The position numbers were made by a program, and so were the translations under genes. Below the pieces are notes generated by a model. The model was not told the DNA's origin and searched no databases. It was given only the letters and a program-made list of their open reading frames with translations. This document shows, piece after piece, positions 49,641-62,215 of a stretch of DNA of 64,000 bases (position 1 is its first letter; the number at the start of each line of letters is the position of its first letter). Source of the stretch: Campylorhamphus procurvoides (taxonomy: Eukaryota > Chordata > Aves > Passeriformes > Dendrocolaptidae); contig WBMV01006646.1 in assembly GCA_013396655.1 (NCBI GenBank), positions 186,001 to 250,000 on the forward strand, written 5' to 3'.

Positions 49641-52600
49641 CTCAGTCCTTTAAGCATCTAACAAAGGCATCAGGGCAGGCAGTTTCATAAAGGACAAGGA
49701 CACTCCTCTGGTTTATGCCTTTTCTTTTAAAGATGATCCAAGGAGGGCAGAGGAAACTATACAGCAGTCTCCACTAGAAACATGACACCTAATCTTTAGT
49801 TTACTGTACTGTTTGTCACATACCAATACTGACAGTGTGGGATGTTGTAAAGTTGGAAACAGACTGCAAACCCTACAGCTATTGTACCATTTTAAATCTC
49901 TGCCCCCACAGCTGGACCCCAGATCATAATAGAACAAAAGCCCTTTCCACATTCACTATGTGTCTGCAACACAACTATCTATCATTAATGAGTTTGGAAG
50001 TGGTACTGTCCATGCTTTGTGTGTTGGTATGGGGATTCAGAGGGTTGGCATGGATGTTAGTCTCAGTCTTGCAGCCAGTGTATAGCATAACTTTAGCTGT
50101 ATCATTTATCCTCCAGATGCTGAACCTTAGCAGAGGATAGTATAACAAGAAAGTGTGAATAGCATCTCTAAGGCTTTAGGGTGTCTGTCAAACGTAATTC
50201 TGTAATGCTGGTTAGTAGAAGAATAATTTAAAGATCTGTCTTGACAGCAAAGCCGTAATGACCCACCTCTCATGAGACAAATTTGTGCAAGCCTGGGAAA
50301 ACACGTGTTACAAGAAGACAGGTGTGTTTGTCCATGTTGACAGATGGATCCATTTTAGCCACATTTTGTATGGAACATGGAACATGCCTAACACAAATCT
50401 AGTTGGAACTGGGCTTGTTAGTGTTAGCGAAGTCAGAAATACAGGACAGTCAAAGCTGTTCAACATGAGATTTTAAACACAATTCCATATCAAGTGTTTT
50501 CTAATTGGCATGGCTGACTATGGTGTATGGATGTGTTTCATTCCTATGGTAAAATTTATAAAAATAGATTTTTTTGAACATTTTTAAAGATAGTATAGAG
50601 AGACCATATGATGGCAAACCAAGTAGGCACCAACAAGACTGGACAACATCGTGTTTTCTTATTTGGTGTTCTAAGGCATATAAAAGTGATTTTCTGTGAC
50701 CAAAAGGCACAGAACATGCCTCAGTAGGTCATTCTGTTTTGTTTGCTTCAAGAAGAGTGGAGGTGACAGATGGTATTGTGTTGTGTAGGCCCGTGCTATT
50801 GGATCAGGATTGGATATTACAGGTGAAGGAATACCAAGTTGGGCATTCAGTGACAGTGTTTAGCTGTTTGGCTCTTGGCTTTGACTTTAAGGTTCCTGTT
50901 TCCATTTTGCTTGGACGTTTCTTGTATAGCTTGCTGTGTCCGGTTCAAAAGATTTTATGGACTGGGAAAGGGGTGGCATTGCAAGGCTTCCCTTAGAGAA
51001 TAACATGTATTTTCTAGTAATTGAGTTTGTGGATGAAACTTGGTGGACTGGACTCCAAATAATTTTCCACCATTTCCAGTGAACACACTGCAATTACAGC
51101 TAAGATTTATGATAGTGTCAGTTGTATCCATAATTTAGATTTGATACTTCCTAGACAATTTTTATTGCTCAGAACTGAAAAGCCTACATTTTTTGGCATT
51201 CACGTGAAGTAGTCATAGGAACACCATAGGAACTTCTGATTGTTCCTGTGTCAGAGCATTTACTCTGATTCATTGGTCCAGAATTTAATCTGTCGAAGTA
51301 AGACTATTTCATGGGAAGACTCCATTTTGATTCTAAGAGTAACTTGAGAAAAAAAAAATTATGATGTCCTAATTTCCGTGCCTACAAAAGAGTGGCTGCC
51401 ATTTTCAGACTCAAGGAGTAACATCCCTGTACAGGGCAGACATGGATTAAATTCTTTTTGGTGATGGTATGTGACATAAACTGTAATTTTTTTTGGCAAA
51501 TATTACCAAAAATATATGAATGTATTGTCATTTAAGGATCTCAAAGCTTCTCACAAATATTAAGCTTATCCTACTCCAGGTTGTAACATCAGATATGTAA
51601 ATGAGATGGTTGGCACAAATAAATAAAGTAAATAACTCAAGTAAATAAACAAGTGAAGTGTTTCTAAATGAATAAATGAGGGCACAAATTCTATAAATGC
51701 TGTCTGAGCTGTGACAAAATGTAGGTTATGAAAGATAGAGTATAAAGGTGCCCTCTTTTCACATATTGGTTTGTTTAGCTATTCAATGTCTTTAAAGGAT
51801 AGAAGCTAATTGCACAGAAAACCAGCTGTCCCTGCTCCCCTTAACCTCTGGCACAGCACAGAATGTCATCAAATGGGAGTTCCTACTGCCTCAAAATGTG
51901 TGAAGGCCACCCACAAGAGAGTGAAATCCCAACATCTGATTCTCTCTACTGAAATCTTGCATTTCAGTTTTATAACTATGATTGAACCTCACAGGCTGGT
52001 GTTGTCAGCTCTTTCAGTGATTACCCATGTTTAGGTGGCTTCAGGGTTTGACAAAATATTTCAATTGAGTATCAAGCAGATTTGTGTTCTGAAAAAACAC
52101 TTGCTTCCGACTCATCTCTCTATTCATTTGTGAAGCTGCACTCCTGCTTTAAGAAAACCAAAATGTTCTTTTTTTTTTCCTTAAAATGAACTTTCCATTT
52201 TTCAGAATACAATTAATTTAAACTTTGAATATCCCTTAATTTTATTTTTAAATGGAGAAAATTGTCATTTGTCAAATCTAACTGCAATATTTTGGATTAA
52301 AGATGTCAATGTTTGGGTTGAAGTGGTGCTTCCTTTCAAGCATACAACTGAAAATGTTGGTTTGTGATTAACCCAAGACTAATCTGTTCTTGGCGTTTTA
52401 GGAATACCACCACCAAAATACTAGTGCAACATTTGTTCTTATCTCCTGTCTTCTCCTCTACACACTAGCACATACTTTTTTTGTCTTATATTTCAAATGA
52501 AGAATTCTCTGATGTTCATCAGTTTTCACAATAGCCCTCAATTAGAAAAATGTGTTTTCCAGGAGCATGGAGAGAGTATAAAACATGGAACATGAAAGCT

Positions 52601-55600
52601 GCTTTGAAATGTCAGATTTCAAGGCCTGTGATTAAGAATTTGATTTTGAAGCATTATTCTTTTGGGAAGTTTCTTTTTTGCATGGATCCTGGAAGTGCTC
52701 ACTCTAGTACCATGCTAGAGACTCTGTGTGTGCTGCAGCAAATTGACAGCACATTAGGAGGATTAAGCTTTTAAAAAATTATTTTCCTTTAATGGAAACC
52801 CTCTTAGGAAGAGATATCCATTGCTGCCAGTGTAAACATTCATCTACTGTCCATGCCAGCAATAATTTTTTTTCCAGAAAAAACAAGATGCTGAAACATA
52901 CATTAGAAGCATGGTGTGTGGTGGAAGCATAAAGGGCACGCAAGCAAGCTGCAGCTGCACAAGAAAATGGAAAAGTTTGTTATCAAGGAATGATATGTAG
53001 TTGCTTCAATTTATTATGCAGCATATTTTAGAGAAATTGTCTTAAATCAGTACCCTGTATGGCAAAAACTATTAAATTCATTGCAAAGCCTTAGCCTTCT
53101 TGAGTTCACAGTACCAGCAGGCTAAACAAGCAAAATAGCAGGCTTACAGGCACAGGAAAAAAAAATGGAATTTACCCACTGTCATAAGGGAGACAGTTTC
53201 AGAGCTGAAAATCATAATTCAGGGCAGCGTGTGGATCTCGCTCAATTCAATGCAGTTTTGCCATCAGGTGATATGGTGGTAAGAACTGTCTGGGTCTTCT
53301 GCCTCCCTGCTCAGTGCCATACTGACAGAGTCACATGCTTTTCTGACAAATTCCTAACAATGGTTAATTCCCATGACTGATAGTGAATAAATATCTTTTA
53401 GGAGAGCAGAAGCTTAGGGAATCAACAATATGTTACAAGCCCTCTCATTGCTGGACTGCTGTACCAGTCAGCTTGCACCTGCCTGCTATAAGTTGTTACT
53501 GCTGAGAAAATGGTGATATGATCTGCTGAAACACTTTTTCACAAATATTTTCTGAAAAGTTCATGCATTTTTCCACCAAACAATACAGCTGCAAATACTG
53601 TGACTGGAAAAGATGGCATTTTATGAAATGTATCATTAATCTCCTGAATTTTGAACAAAGAACCATCAGTTTTCTAATGTTTTAATATTATCAGTAGTGA
53701 CTTCCTACATAGTGAATGGTAATAGGACTTTCTAAAGGTAAGGCAGCTGGCTGCCCTGTTGGCCCCATTTGTGTTTTTCTGAGTGCATCTCTCAATTCTT
53801 AGTTCATGAGTTTATACCTTTCCAAGTTGAATCTTTTAGGGATTTTTCCTTCTAGCACATAAACTACTTCACACTGAATACCAGCCAGCACATTGTGTAG
53901 AGTTGGATCTCTGTAGTTCAATACCTGTCATTCGTTCCTCAGGAACTGTATTAGTGAAGAAACTGGCAAAGCAGCCTCTGTAAAACAGCTTGTTTAATAA
54001 TAGGAGCAGTTCATTAGGGGGAAAGGATCCTGAAACACCAAGTAGTTGGCACTCAAATTGCTGTACTTGCCTTTGTGCTGACACTTGTGCTTATGTGGCT
54101 GCAAAGGGAACTTAATCAGGAAACTGGATGAAAACTTTCTTTTCCAGAAGAAGCAGGTTGGTTTTTCAGTTGGATTAGTTCCCTGACCCAAATTACTGTG
54201 CAACCACACAAGCATCCCTCTCAGTGGTAGCCCACACTTAGAATCAACTTCATTTGCTCATTTCTCCTCAGCTTAAGTGAATACTGAACATTAGGAATAG
54301 CATTTTTCAAGTTAGTATTTCTGTAGATTTCTGGATGATATTATTTCTTGTTCTGTGTTAAGTTTGTGTGTCCCTTCACATGTTCCAGTGGACAGTTTCT
54401 TGTCTTTTCTCAGCCTTCTGCTCTGGAGTTTGATATAGCCTGGGTGCATGTAATGAATTTTATGCACTAGGCAAGTGATCATGTTTTAAATAGTTTTTAA
54501 AGTGTAAATTACTGAGGTGAATTCAGGACTTGGATAAATAAACTGTGAACCGCTGATGCCTACGTTATCACATCCTACTGAACTTAAGCATCGCTGCCAA
54601 TCCAGCACATAAGGGAAGGCTTTTTACGTCGTAGGTGATTTGAACACATCTCTCCAGAGACCTATCACGAACACCTTCCTTTAGACTGATGTGTCTGTGT
54701 TTAGATCATTAATAAGTCTGAACTCCAGCAAGAATGTAGATTCAGTCAAAATACTGGTCTCAAAATGTCTAGATATTGGTATTTTAGCTTGCATTTAAAC
54801 ACTTAAACAGCAGGACGTGCAGTTTCTATTCACAGTTGGACAGGGGTCTATTCCCACTTGTGTTAAAGAAAACTTCACCCCTGGGTACTTCCTCACTAGG
54901 GTGCTTTGACTTGTGACTAAAAAGTGTTCTATAAGAGATCACTCCTCTCCATTGTATTGTAAATTGTTTGCATTGCAGTGAAAAACTGCAAAGGCTCATG
55001 TGGATAAAGTATTATCAACATTTTTTACACTAGTGCTGGAGAACAATATTAGCGATAGGAACGGTTGCTTCATGGACCCAAATTTAGCTGTACAAAGCTT
55101 TATGAGGCTGCATCAGGTAAACCTAGTATGCAGATATTAGTGCAGTATGCCTATTGCTTTGGTGTTGACCTGCATTATGAAGAATTCTTCCCAGGCAATT
55201 GTCATACAGCAAAATCCTACTAATGTCAAGTTTGGCTCTTTTTTCATCATATCTGTAAATATGTATCAGCCACATGCTGTCAGGGTGTTATTTACTGTGT
55301 TACAGTCGAAACCATGTTTTGGGCAAAAGGGAATACAACATACATATGGAATTAATGACGTATTGTTAGACAGCTAATGTCTTAAGTCTATGGACCAGTT
55401 ACAATAACGCATTCTGGGTACAAATTGATACAGAACAATAATAGAACTGAAAATGTTGTACTGTCAAGTTTTTCCATAGAAGAAATGGTTCTCCAAAACA
55501 TGTAATATTCTCAACTGACAAGCAGTATTTCCTCTGATAAATGTTTCCCATTTTTCTCGATACATATGCTTATCTCCCATAACTAAGATTCTTCCCTGTT

Positions 55601-56281
55601 CATACCTGCATTTTAAAGAGAGAAAAGTAAAAAGCGTAGGCTATAAAGGTGGACACAAAATGCAAGATTCAAATTAAAATAAGTTTTTTTTTCAAAATTT
55701 CATTGTCAAATCAATACAGAGTTCAAGACTTTTTATAGCATCAGAAATTTTGAGGCCTGAAGGGACTACCTAATTTGACTTGCATTCAAACACAGATATT
55801 TTATTGGGTGCGGTACGGAAATTGCCTTTTCATTTTCTGTCTATCCTGATGTAACAGTAAGTCATAAAAGCACATTATGACTTATTTGAACAGTATCAGG
55901 CATTGCCACACATACCTGAGTATTATTCAGGTTCTGATGTCCTAGTTTAGTTTTAATAAAACTTTCCTCCTTTTGGCTTATAGTAGAGCCCTTATCCAAA
56001 TGAGGAGGAACGTGATAGAATGCGCAGGTTGCCAAAGAAAGGCTCCAGGGAGGGTTTTCTTACCTCTTTCTGTGGAAGACACAGTAGGTACCCTCGAGTA
56101 AATTAGTTTTCTTGTCTTGTTTGAGCAATGAGCTCCCAAGGTCTCATATGACTTATTTATTTATTTCTGTAGCATGTAATGCGCTTGTTAGCCTTTTTTC
56201 TGTTTTTTTCAAATACTTTAGCTTTCCTGTAGTCTATGTGGGACTCCACACTCCCTGGACAATACTTTGCCAGGAGAACAT

Positions 56282-56319
56282 CATCTATCTATCTATCTGT
56301 CTGTCTGTCTATCTATCTG

Positions 56320-56373
<54 letters not shown>

Positions 56374-56393
56374 CATCCATCCATCCATCCATC
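56282..56393. repeat. (TCTA)n/(TCTG)n/(CATC)n compound microsatellite
   Basis: About 27 tetranucleotide units are present: TCTA with interspersed TCTG at the left and a run of CATC at the right. It is the longest simple repeat here and likely polymorphic. The Tyr-Leu-Ser repeat peptides it encodes are artefacts. Confidence 0.95.
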
Positions 56394-59300
56394 TTGTCTT
56401 TGTCCAGTCATATATTTTAAAGCAATAAATTTCATTGCAGCTTACCCAGGTGGTCAAATTCCTCAATCCTTAGGAAAAAAAATAGTCTGCAATTGAGTTT
56501 CCCATTTAACATCATACTTTAGAAAGAAACAGTCTCCATTCTATGATTCTTTTATTTCTTACAGTGACAGGCTCAAATACCCCAAATAATTAGCTAGCAA
56601 AGAGCAGATCTACATGTTGTTCCTATGATCCTAGTAGACTTCTTAAGTTAGCAGACAATGAAAGCCAAAATGGGGTGCAGAGAGCAATAGCACACATTTT
56701 TTATATATGGAGGTAGTTCATAAATATAAATACTTAATTTGGGTTTTGGAAGAGTTTCAGTCTTCTAGGATAAAGACTGTGACTACTAGATGCCATTCTG
56801 AAAGGTACAGTCTTGTTCATCTAGAAATGACAGTCATCAAGTACCAATCAGTGGTATGAATCTGTGGACTGTGTTATGCAGAGGGTCAGATGAGTTAAAC
56901 AAGTGATCTTGTGTGCTCCTAAGAACCTGGTATACATTTTTTGTGTAATTTGCACTGTACAGATGTACAGAATATGTGGTCTCTTCTGAAAAAGGTAGTG
57001 TTTAATCAAGATATTCAAAAGTAAACAAGTAGGGAGTGACTCTTTCAATGTTTATTTTACATCATTATCAAATACACTACTTTTCTTTGGGTGTTACAGT
57101 AACATGCTTTATATGATGAGAGACATGAAACTTCATGCATTAGAAAAGAACTTAGGAAATTTTCTAACTTAATTATATTTGTGTAAGAAATGTGGTTTAT
57201 CTCTATAAAATTACCAGAGCTATTGCTGAAAGAACAGAAATATCTCTTATGGAACATGCTTCCAAATAGTTCCCCTCAAAGCATACCTAGACTCACTAAC
57301 TATGAGGAAAGTATTTGTGGAAAGACACCTCTGCTTATTCCTGACATTTTATTTGCTGTATAGATTGCACAGTATTGTGATATAAACTCAGCAGTTTCAG
57401 CTAGTATGACAAAGAATTGCAAGTAGTTCATATTCTTTTTAAGCATCAGGTTGTCTTGCACAATTTTTTGAATTGTTAAGTCCACCAAATGCTCTGACTC
57501 CAAATGCCCCTCACTCTTTGTCTGTCAGCGTATCTGGGGGTCATGTGAGGTATGCATTCAATTTTCTGCCAAAGAGCTGAATAATAGCTGCCCTTCCCCT
57601 TAGCCCTGCCCTGTGGAATGCTTCTCAGAGGCTGTGCTAGAGCTTCCAAGGTGTACAAAGGTAGCCCCTCAGGATGTGACAATGTAGTTGTGATGGGGAA
57701 TACTCACTCAGGGACTTGAACCAGAGAAGAAAATGGGCACCTCACCAAAATGAGGCAACTACACCAAAGCATCTGCATCACTCTATATGTCCAAAACAAA
57801 TAACTGGTATTTTAGCCTAAATATTTTTTACTTGGAATTTTTCTTCCCACAAAAGTGCAATTTTTTTATTTTATTTTATTTTTTTCCACAAAGCAGCTGC
57901 TCTGGGCATTATACTATGCTGAGTAAAAAGCTTAGGCTTTAAATTTTTTTTTTGCTAGAAGACTTTCCTTGCAAAGAAAAAATCAAATAAACAAGAAGGT
58001 ATAGACATAGTAATTAATACCTTTATGTTAGGTAGAATGTACAGGAGTACAACACTTACCAAATTCTGAAATCAGCACTATCTGAAAAAAACATCGATTT
58101 CTTCTTTATCAGCTGTTATAGTTAAGAGATCAAAAAACAACAGCTATACTTCTCCTGATGTGAGACTGGGTACAGAATAGGAGAGGATCCATGATGTAAA
58201 CAAACATGGTTGGTTCCCTAACCTGCAGCCAACAGTCAACAATCTGATGGGAAAATGAGACCTTCATGAACAAAAAAAACCCATCATAAATGCCTAGCAG
58301 GGATGCTACTGAAAAAAAACAGATTTCCAAAGAAAGCATAGGTGCTGCCAATAGTTACTTACTACAGTCAAACACATAAAAGACAATTGCCTCAAAAAAC
58401 TTAGCAAAATGCCCAACCAAGGGGGCTGTAAACAGTCCACATTTCAGTCAGTAAGCTGTCAGCTGGTATAGAGACTTGGGGCCAAACATGCCAACAGGGC
58501 ATTCCTGCTGTGAATGGAAAATACTGGCTGTATCTTAGTACATGGAAGATAAGTTATGTATGTATGTCCAGCTTAACACATACACCTTATTAAACTAGAT
58601 AGAAAACAGTGTTACAACTATTCTGTGCATTCAGCCACGCTGGGGTGCAGTGAGAATAGAAATGATCTGCATGTGGTATGTACTCAGGACAGAATATAAT
58701 CTATTTCCCTGCATCTGGCCAACAAACATAACATCTGTATTGCGTAACTCTAATCACCCTGTATGTAACTTCAATAAATCTGCATTACCATGTAAATGAA
58801 TTACCATTAAAATATGACCCAGCCATAAATCTTCCATTGAAGAGGAGATTTACCGTGGTGAATTCTATTAATTCTTAATAGCTCAATCCCATTGCTCTCT
58901 AAGGTAATAATTAACATCTTCTGTTTTGTTTTCATCTGGTGGTTATCAAATGCCTAGCAATCTTTCACTGCTTCCTAAGAGCACTGTTGTTCTAGGTAAA
59001 AAGAATGTTGTGCTGTGAGTCTTTATAACCCGCTAGCCTGAGACTCCGTATTTAGGTAAAGTGGTAATGGTTTTGTGGCTTTTACTAAAATGGTGGCTGT
59101 CAAAATGTGAGCAAAGATAAAACAACTGCAAATTATAGGTCTTAATACAAGAAAGCATCCTGCCCAGGAGTTATAGCTAGTTTGAAGCATCTAAAGCAGC
59201 TCTGCATTGCACTGAGTTTTGCAGCCAGACACTGAAAACCAAGCCAACTATTTACTGAAGCAAATCTTTACAGATGTGCAAATACTATCAGCCCCACTGG

Positions 59301-62084
59301 CATCAATGAAAGCTCAATGTAGTTATTACCACTTATGAAAATGATACCATTAACAACTTTAAAATAATGTGCGTAACAAGAGTTGAAGCTTACACATCCA
59401 GCTAAAACCACCCATGTACAGTCACTGAGCAGCTAGCAGTGGGTGTAAGCCTCAACAGAAAGACGTATAGTTACAGTCACATTTATGGTACGGGGAGCAC
59501 TTGAATGATACTCTGCTAAAACCTGTCTCCCCTTTGGTCTTTTCTTACACTGGTCTCTCAGTCTATTTCACGTAAACACAATGGCAAAGGCCCATTCTCT
59601 GGGCCCTGTATGAAAAGGCATGGCACAGATCAGTGCCCACAGTTTTACTGTCTTCCACCCAAAGCAAAGTGTCTTTCTTTAAAGTGCCAGCTGAAAACTG
59701 AAAATTGACTAAAGTGTCAGTCCTTAACTTGAAGAATTTTCATACCATGCCCAGGCACTGCCTGAGAGAGTGTCAATTGAGATGAGTCAAAATTATGTCA
59801 GGGAGCGTTCAATAGTAGGAATGGTTGTATGCCATTGTATGCTTGAGCCTAAGCACTAAGTGTGAATAGTGTACTAGCACACAGATAGGTTTTTTATGTA
59901 CATGTGTTAATCAGTTACATGTGTTGTAACAATATGGTGAGGGTGTCCAAAACATCCGTCTTCATTTTTACTCCTCTCTAAAACTGTATGTCATCCAGCT
60001 GGCTACAAACATGAAACAAAATGACTTATCTAAGTTCATGAAGGTGATAGATTAAAATCAGAAGTATTTGGAAGCTTTATCAGAAACAGAGCAGAAGGCA
60101 CTAGGAAAGTGTACTGTTTTGCCAGCGTTCAGATATTAACTTGGATTTGCAAGGAATGGCAAAAGGAATGTTTACTAATGCAATGGCTCAAAGATATCAG
60201 TACATTCTAGTGACTGAGTAAGCTCCCAGTCCAACCAGAGCCTGATTTCTATGCTTAGTTGGCAAGGTAACCATGGACAAGTCACTTCACTTCTCTGCAG
60301 ATAGAGCTGATGATATTTGCAAACCATTTTAAATTTCACCAGTGAGAAGCCTGTAAAGCGCTAACCAGTGTTAGCTGCAGAGACAGAGGCAAACGTCTTT
60401 TGCCTGTGTAATCACTGATTTGAGTTCAAAAGAAAGAACTGGCTGCTGGATAAGGATATAAACAGTACTGAGAAAGAGTCATTGCGGCTGCAGGCATTTG
60501 TAAAACATTAAGGGACACAATTTCAATGGAATTGCAGAGGGCTTTTCACCACATAACTTCCTTTGATTGCAATGGGAACCGACTACTTTTGAAGGCTCAG
60601 TTGTGTTGGCATAGCACAATGATGAGGTTTTAATCTCACAGTCATTTGCATGGCAATGATTTGTTCCCTCCATCAAGTCTTTTAAATTATGCAAAAACTG
60701 AAAAATAGACTGCAATAAAAAATATACTCAGGGACATAATACATACTTTTCAGTAAGAAGGCAGTGAAAAAAGGCATGTGCGTTAACTTTGCAGACAAAA
60801 ATCACTTCCCAGTAGTCTGATTCTCAAGAATGGGGACCTAATGAACTGTCATATGGACGATAACTCTTAAAACCTACTGGTACTTTATATTTGAGAAGAA
60901 AATATGACTACACTGATAATCACCGCTAGCTATTAGACTACAGAGAATCTAGAATCAGTTGTATTTTCAGATCCACTCAGGTACAAAATCCATCAATTTC
61001 TGATGCAAGGGAAGAGGAATAAGAGCTTATGTGAGTAAGATACTGTGGAATAGCTGGCATTTCAGAAGTTCAGTGGAAGGAAAAGCCCTGGAACCATACT
61101 ACCATACATGCACTCTTCAAAATGATACTCTCCCAGCATGTTTAAGAATGAGGATTTGGCTGCACTACTATAATGAAACTTGATGCCACTGTATGCTCAG
61201 TCCCTTTGGATTTATATGCAGCAGGTGCATACAGACAAGACTTTATAAAAAAAACCTTTGGCTTTCTGTGAAAATGTAGATTTTCAGCAGATAAAATTAG
61301 GATGCTGATGGTCAATATGACGTTACATAGAAAACCTCCCATGTTTGCACCACTGTTCTTGAAAGGGCACTTTGACTTTGAGTCCTGCTGTGGGTAGGTG
61401 AGGCCTTGCTGCTGATTCAATTTATATTCCTGGGTGTTTGATACAGTTAGTGCACAATTGTAATTGAACTACTTCCCTTCGGTTTTGAGCATATTTCTTT
61501 TTTGATGATATTTCTTTTGTCGGCTGCCATGTGTTTGGATACTAACACCATGGGAGCAAAAACCTCTTGATATCTGTACAGTGCTCTAACAGAGCTTTCG
61601 GATCACCCAACATGAATGTATTGAGACCATAGAAGCACAGATAGACTCATATCTTCAACATAGGTAAAGTTGCTGTGCTACAAGTCTGGTTTGCATAACG
61701 GAAAACCCAAAGAACAGTTTTTTTCCTTTAAGAAATCCCAGCTTTTGCAGGGTTTGTACATAATGATGCAGAGTGACCTTGTAATCAGTTGTATATTTGA
61801 GGAAAGCACAATTAACTGATTCCTGAGCAAAAGTTATCATGGCCCTGGTTACTGCTAGCCATATATTTTGGACTGTTCTGGTGAGTTTGGTTCATCCTTT
61901 CCAAATGTCTGGCTCACTATCGTAACAGGTACTAGTTATTAGCTGCATTATTACAGCAAAAAAGTAAAGATTGACTCTTAAAAATGACAAAGCAGGAAGC
62001 TGGGAGCAAATTCAAAGAAAAAACTAGAAAACTTACACGCATTAAGAAGCATTCAGTCTGTCTTTTCCACATTTTCAAGTTCAG

Positions 62085-62215
62085 ACCCTGCTTTTTTTTT
62101 CCCATTTTTTGTTTGTTTTTTTTGTGTTTTTTTTTGTTTTGTGGGGTTTTTTTGTTTTGGGTTTTTTGTATGTTTTTCTTTTATTATTTTTCAGTTGGTT
62201 GGTTGGATTTTTTTC
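62085..62215 (+). repeat. T/G-rich low-complexity tract
   Basis: More than 100 bases of T runs are broken by G, GG and GGGG blocks. It is the longest of the T/G tracts and non-coding. Confidence 0.7.

Noticed and set aside
56112..56496. Open frames rich in Tyr-Leu-Ser-Ile repeats
   Set aside because: They are translation of the TCTA/CATC microsatellite.
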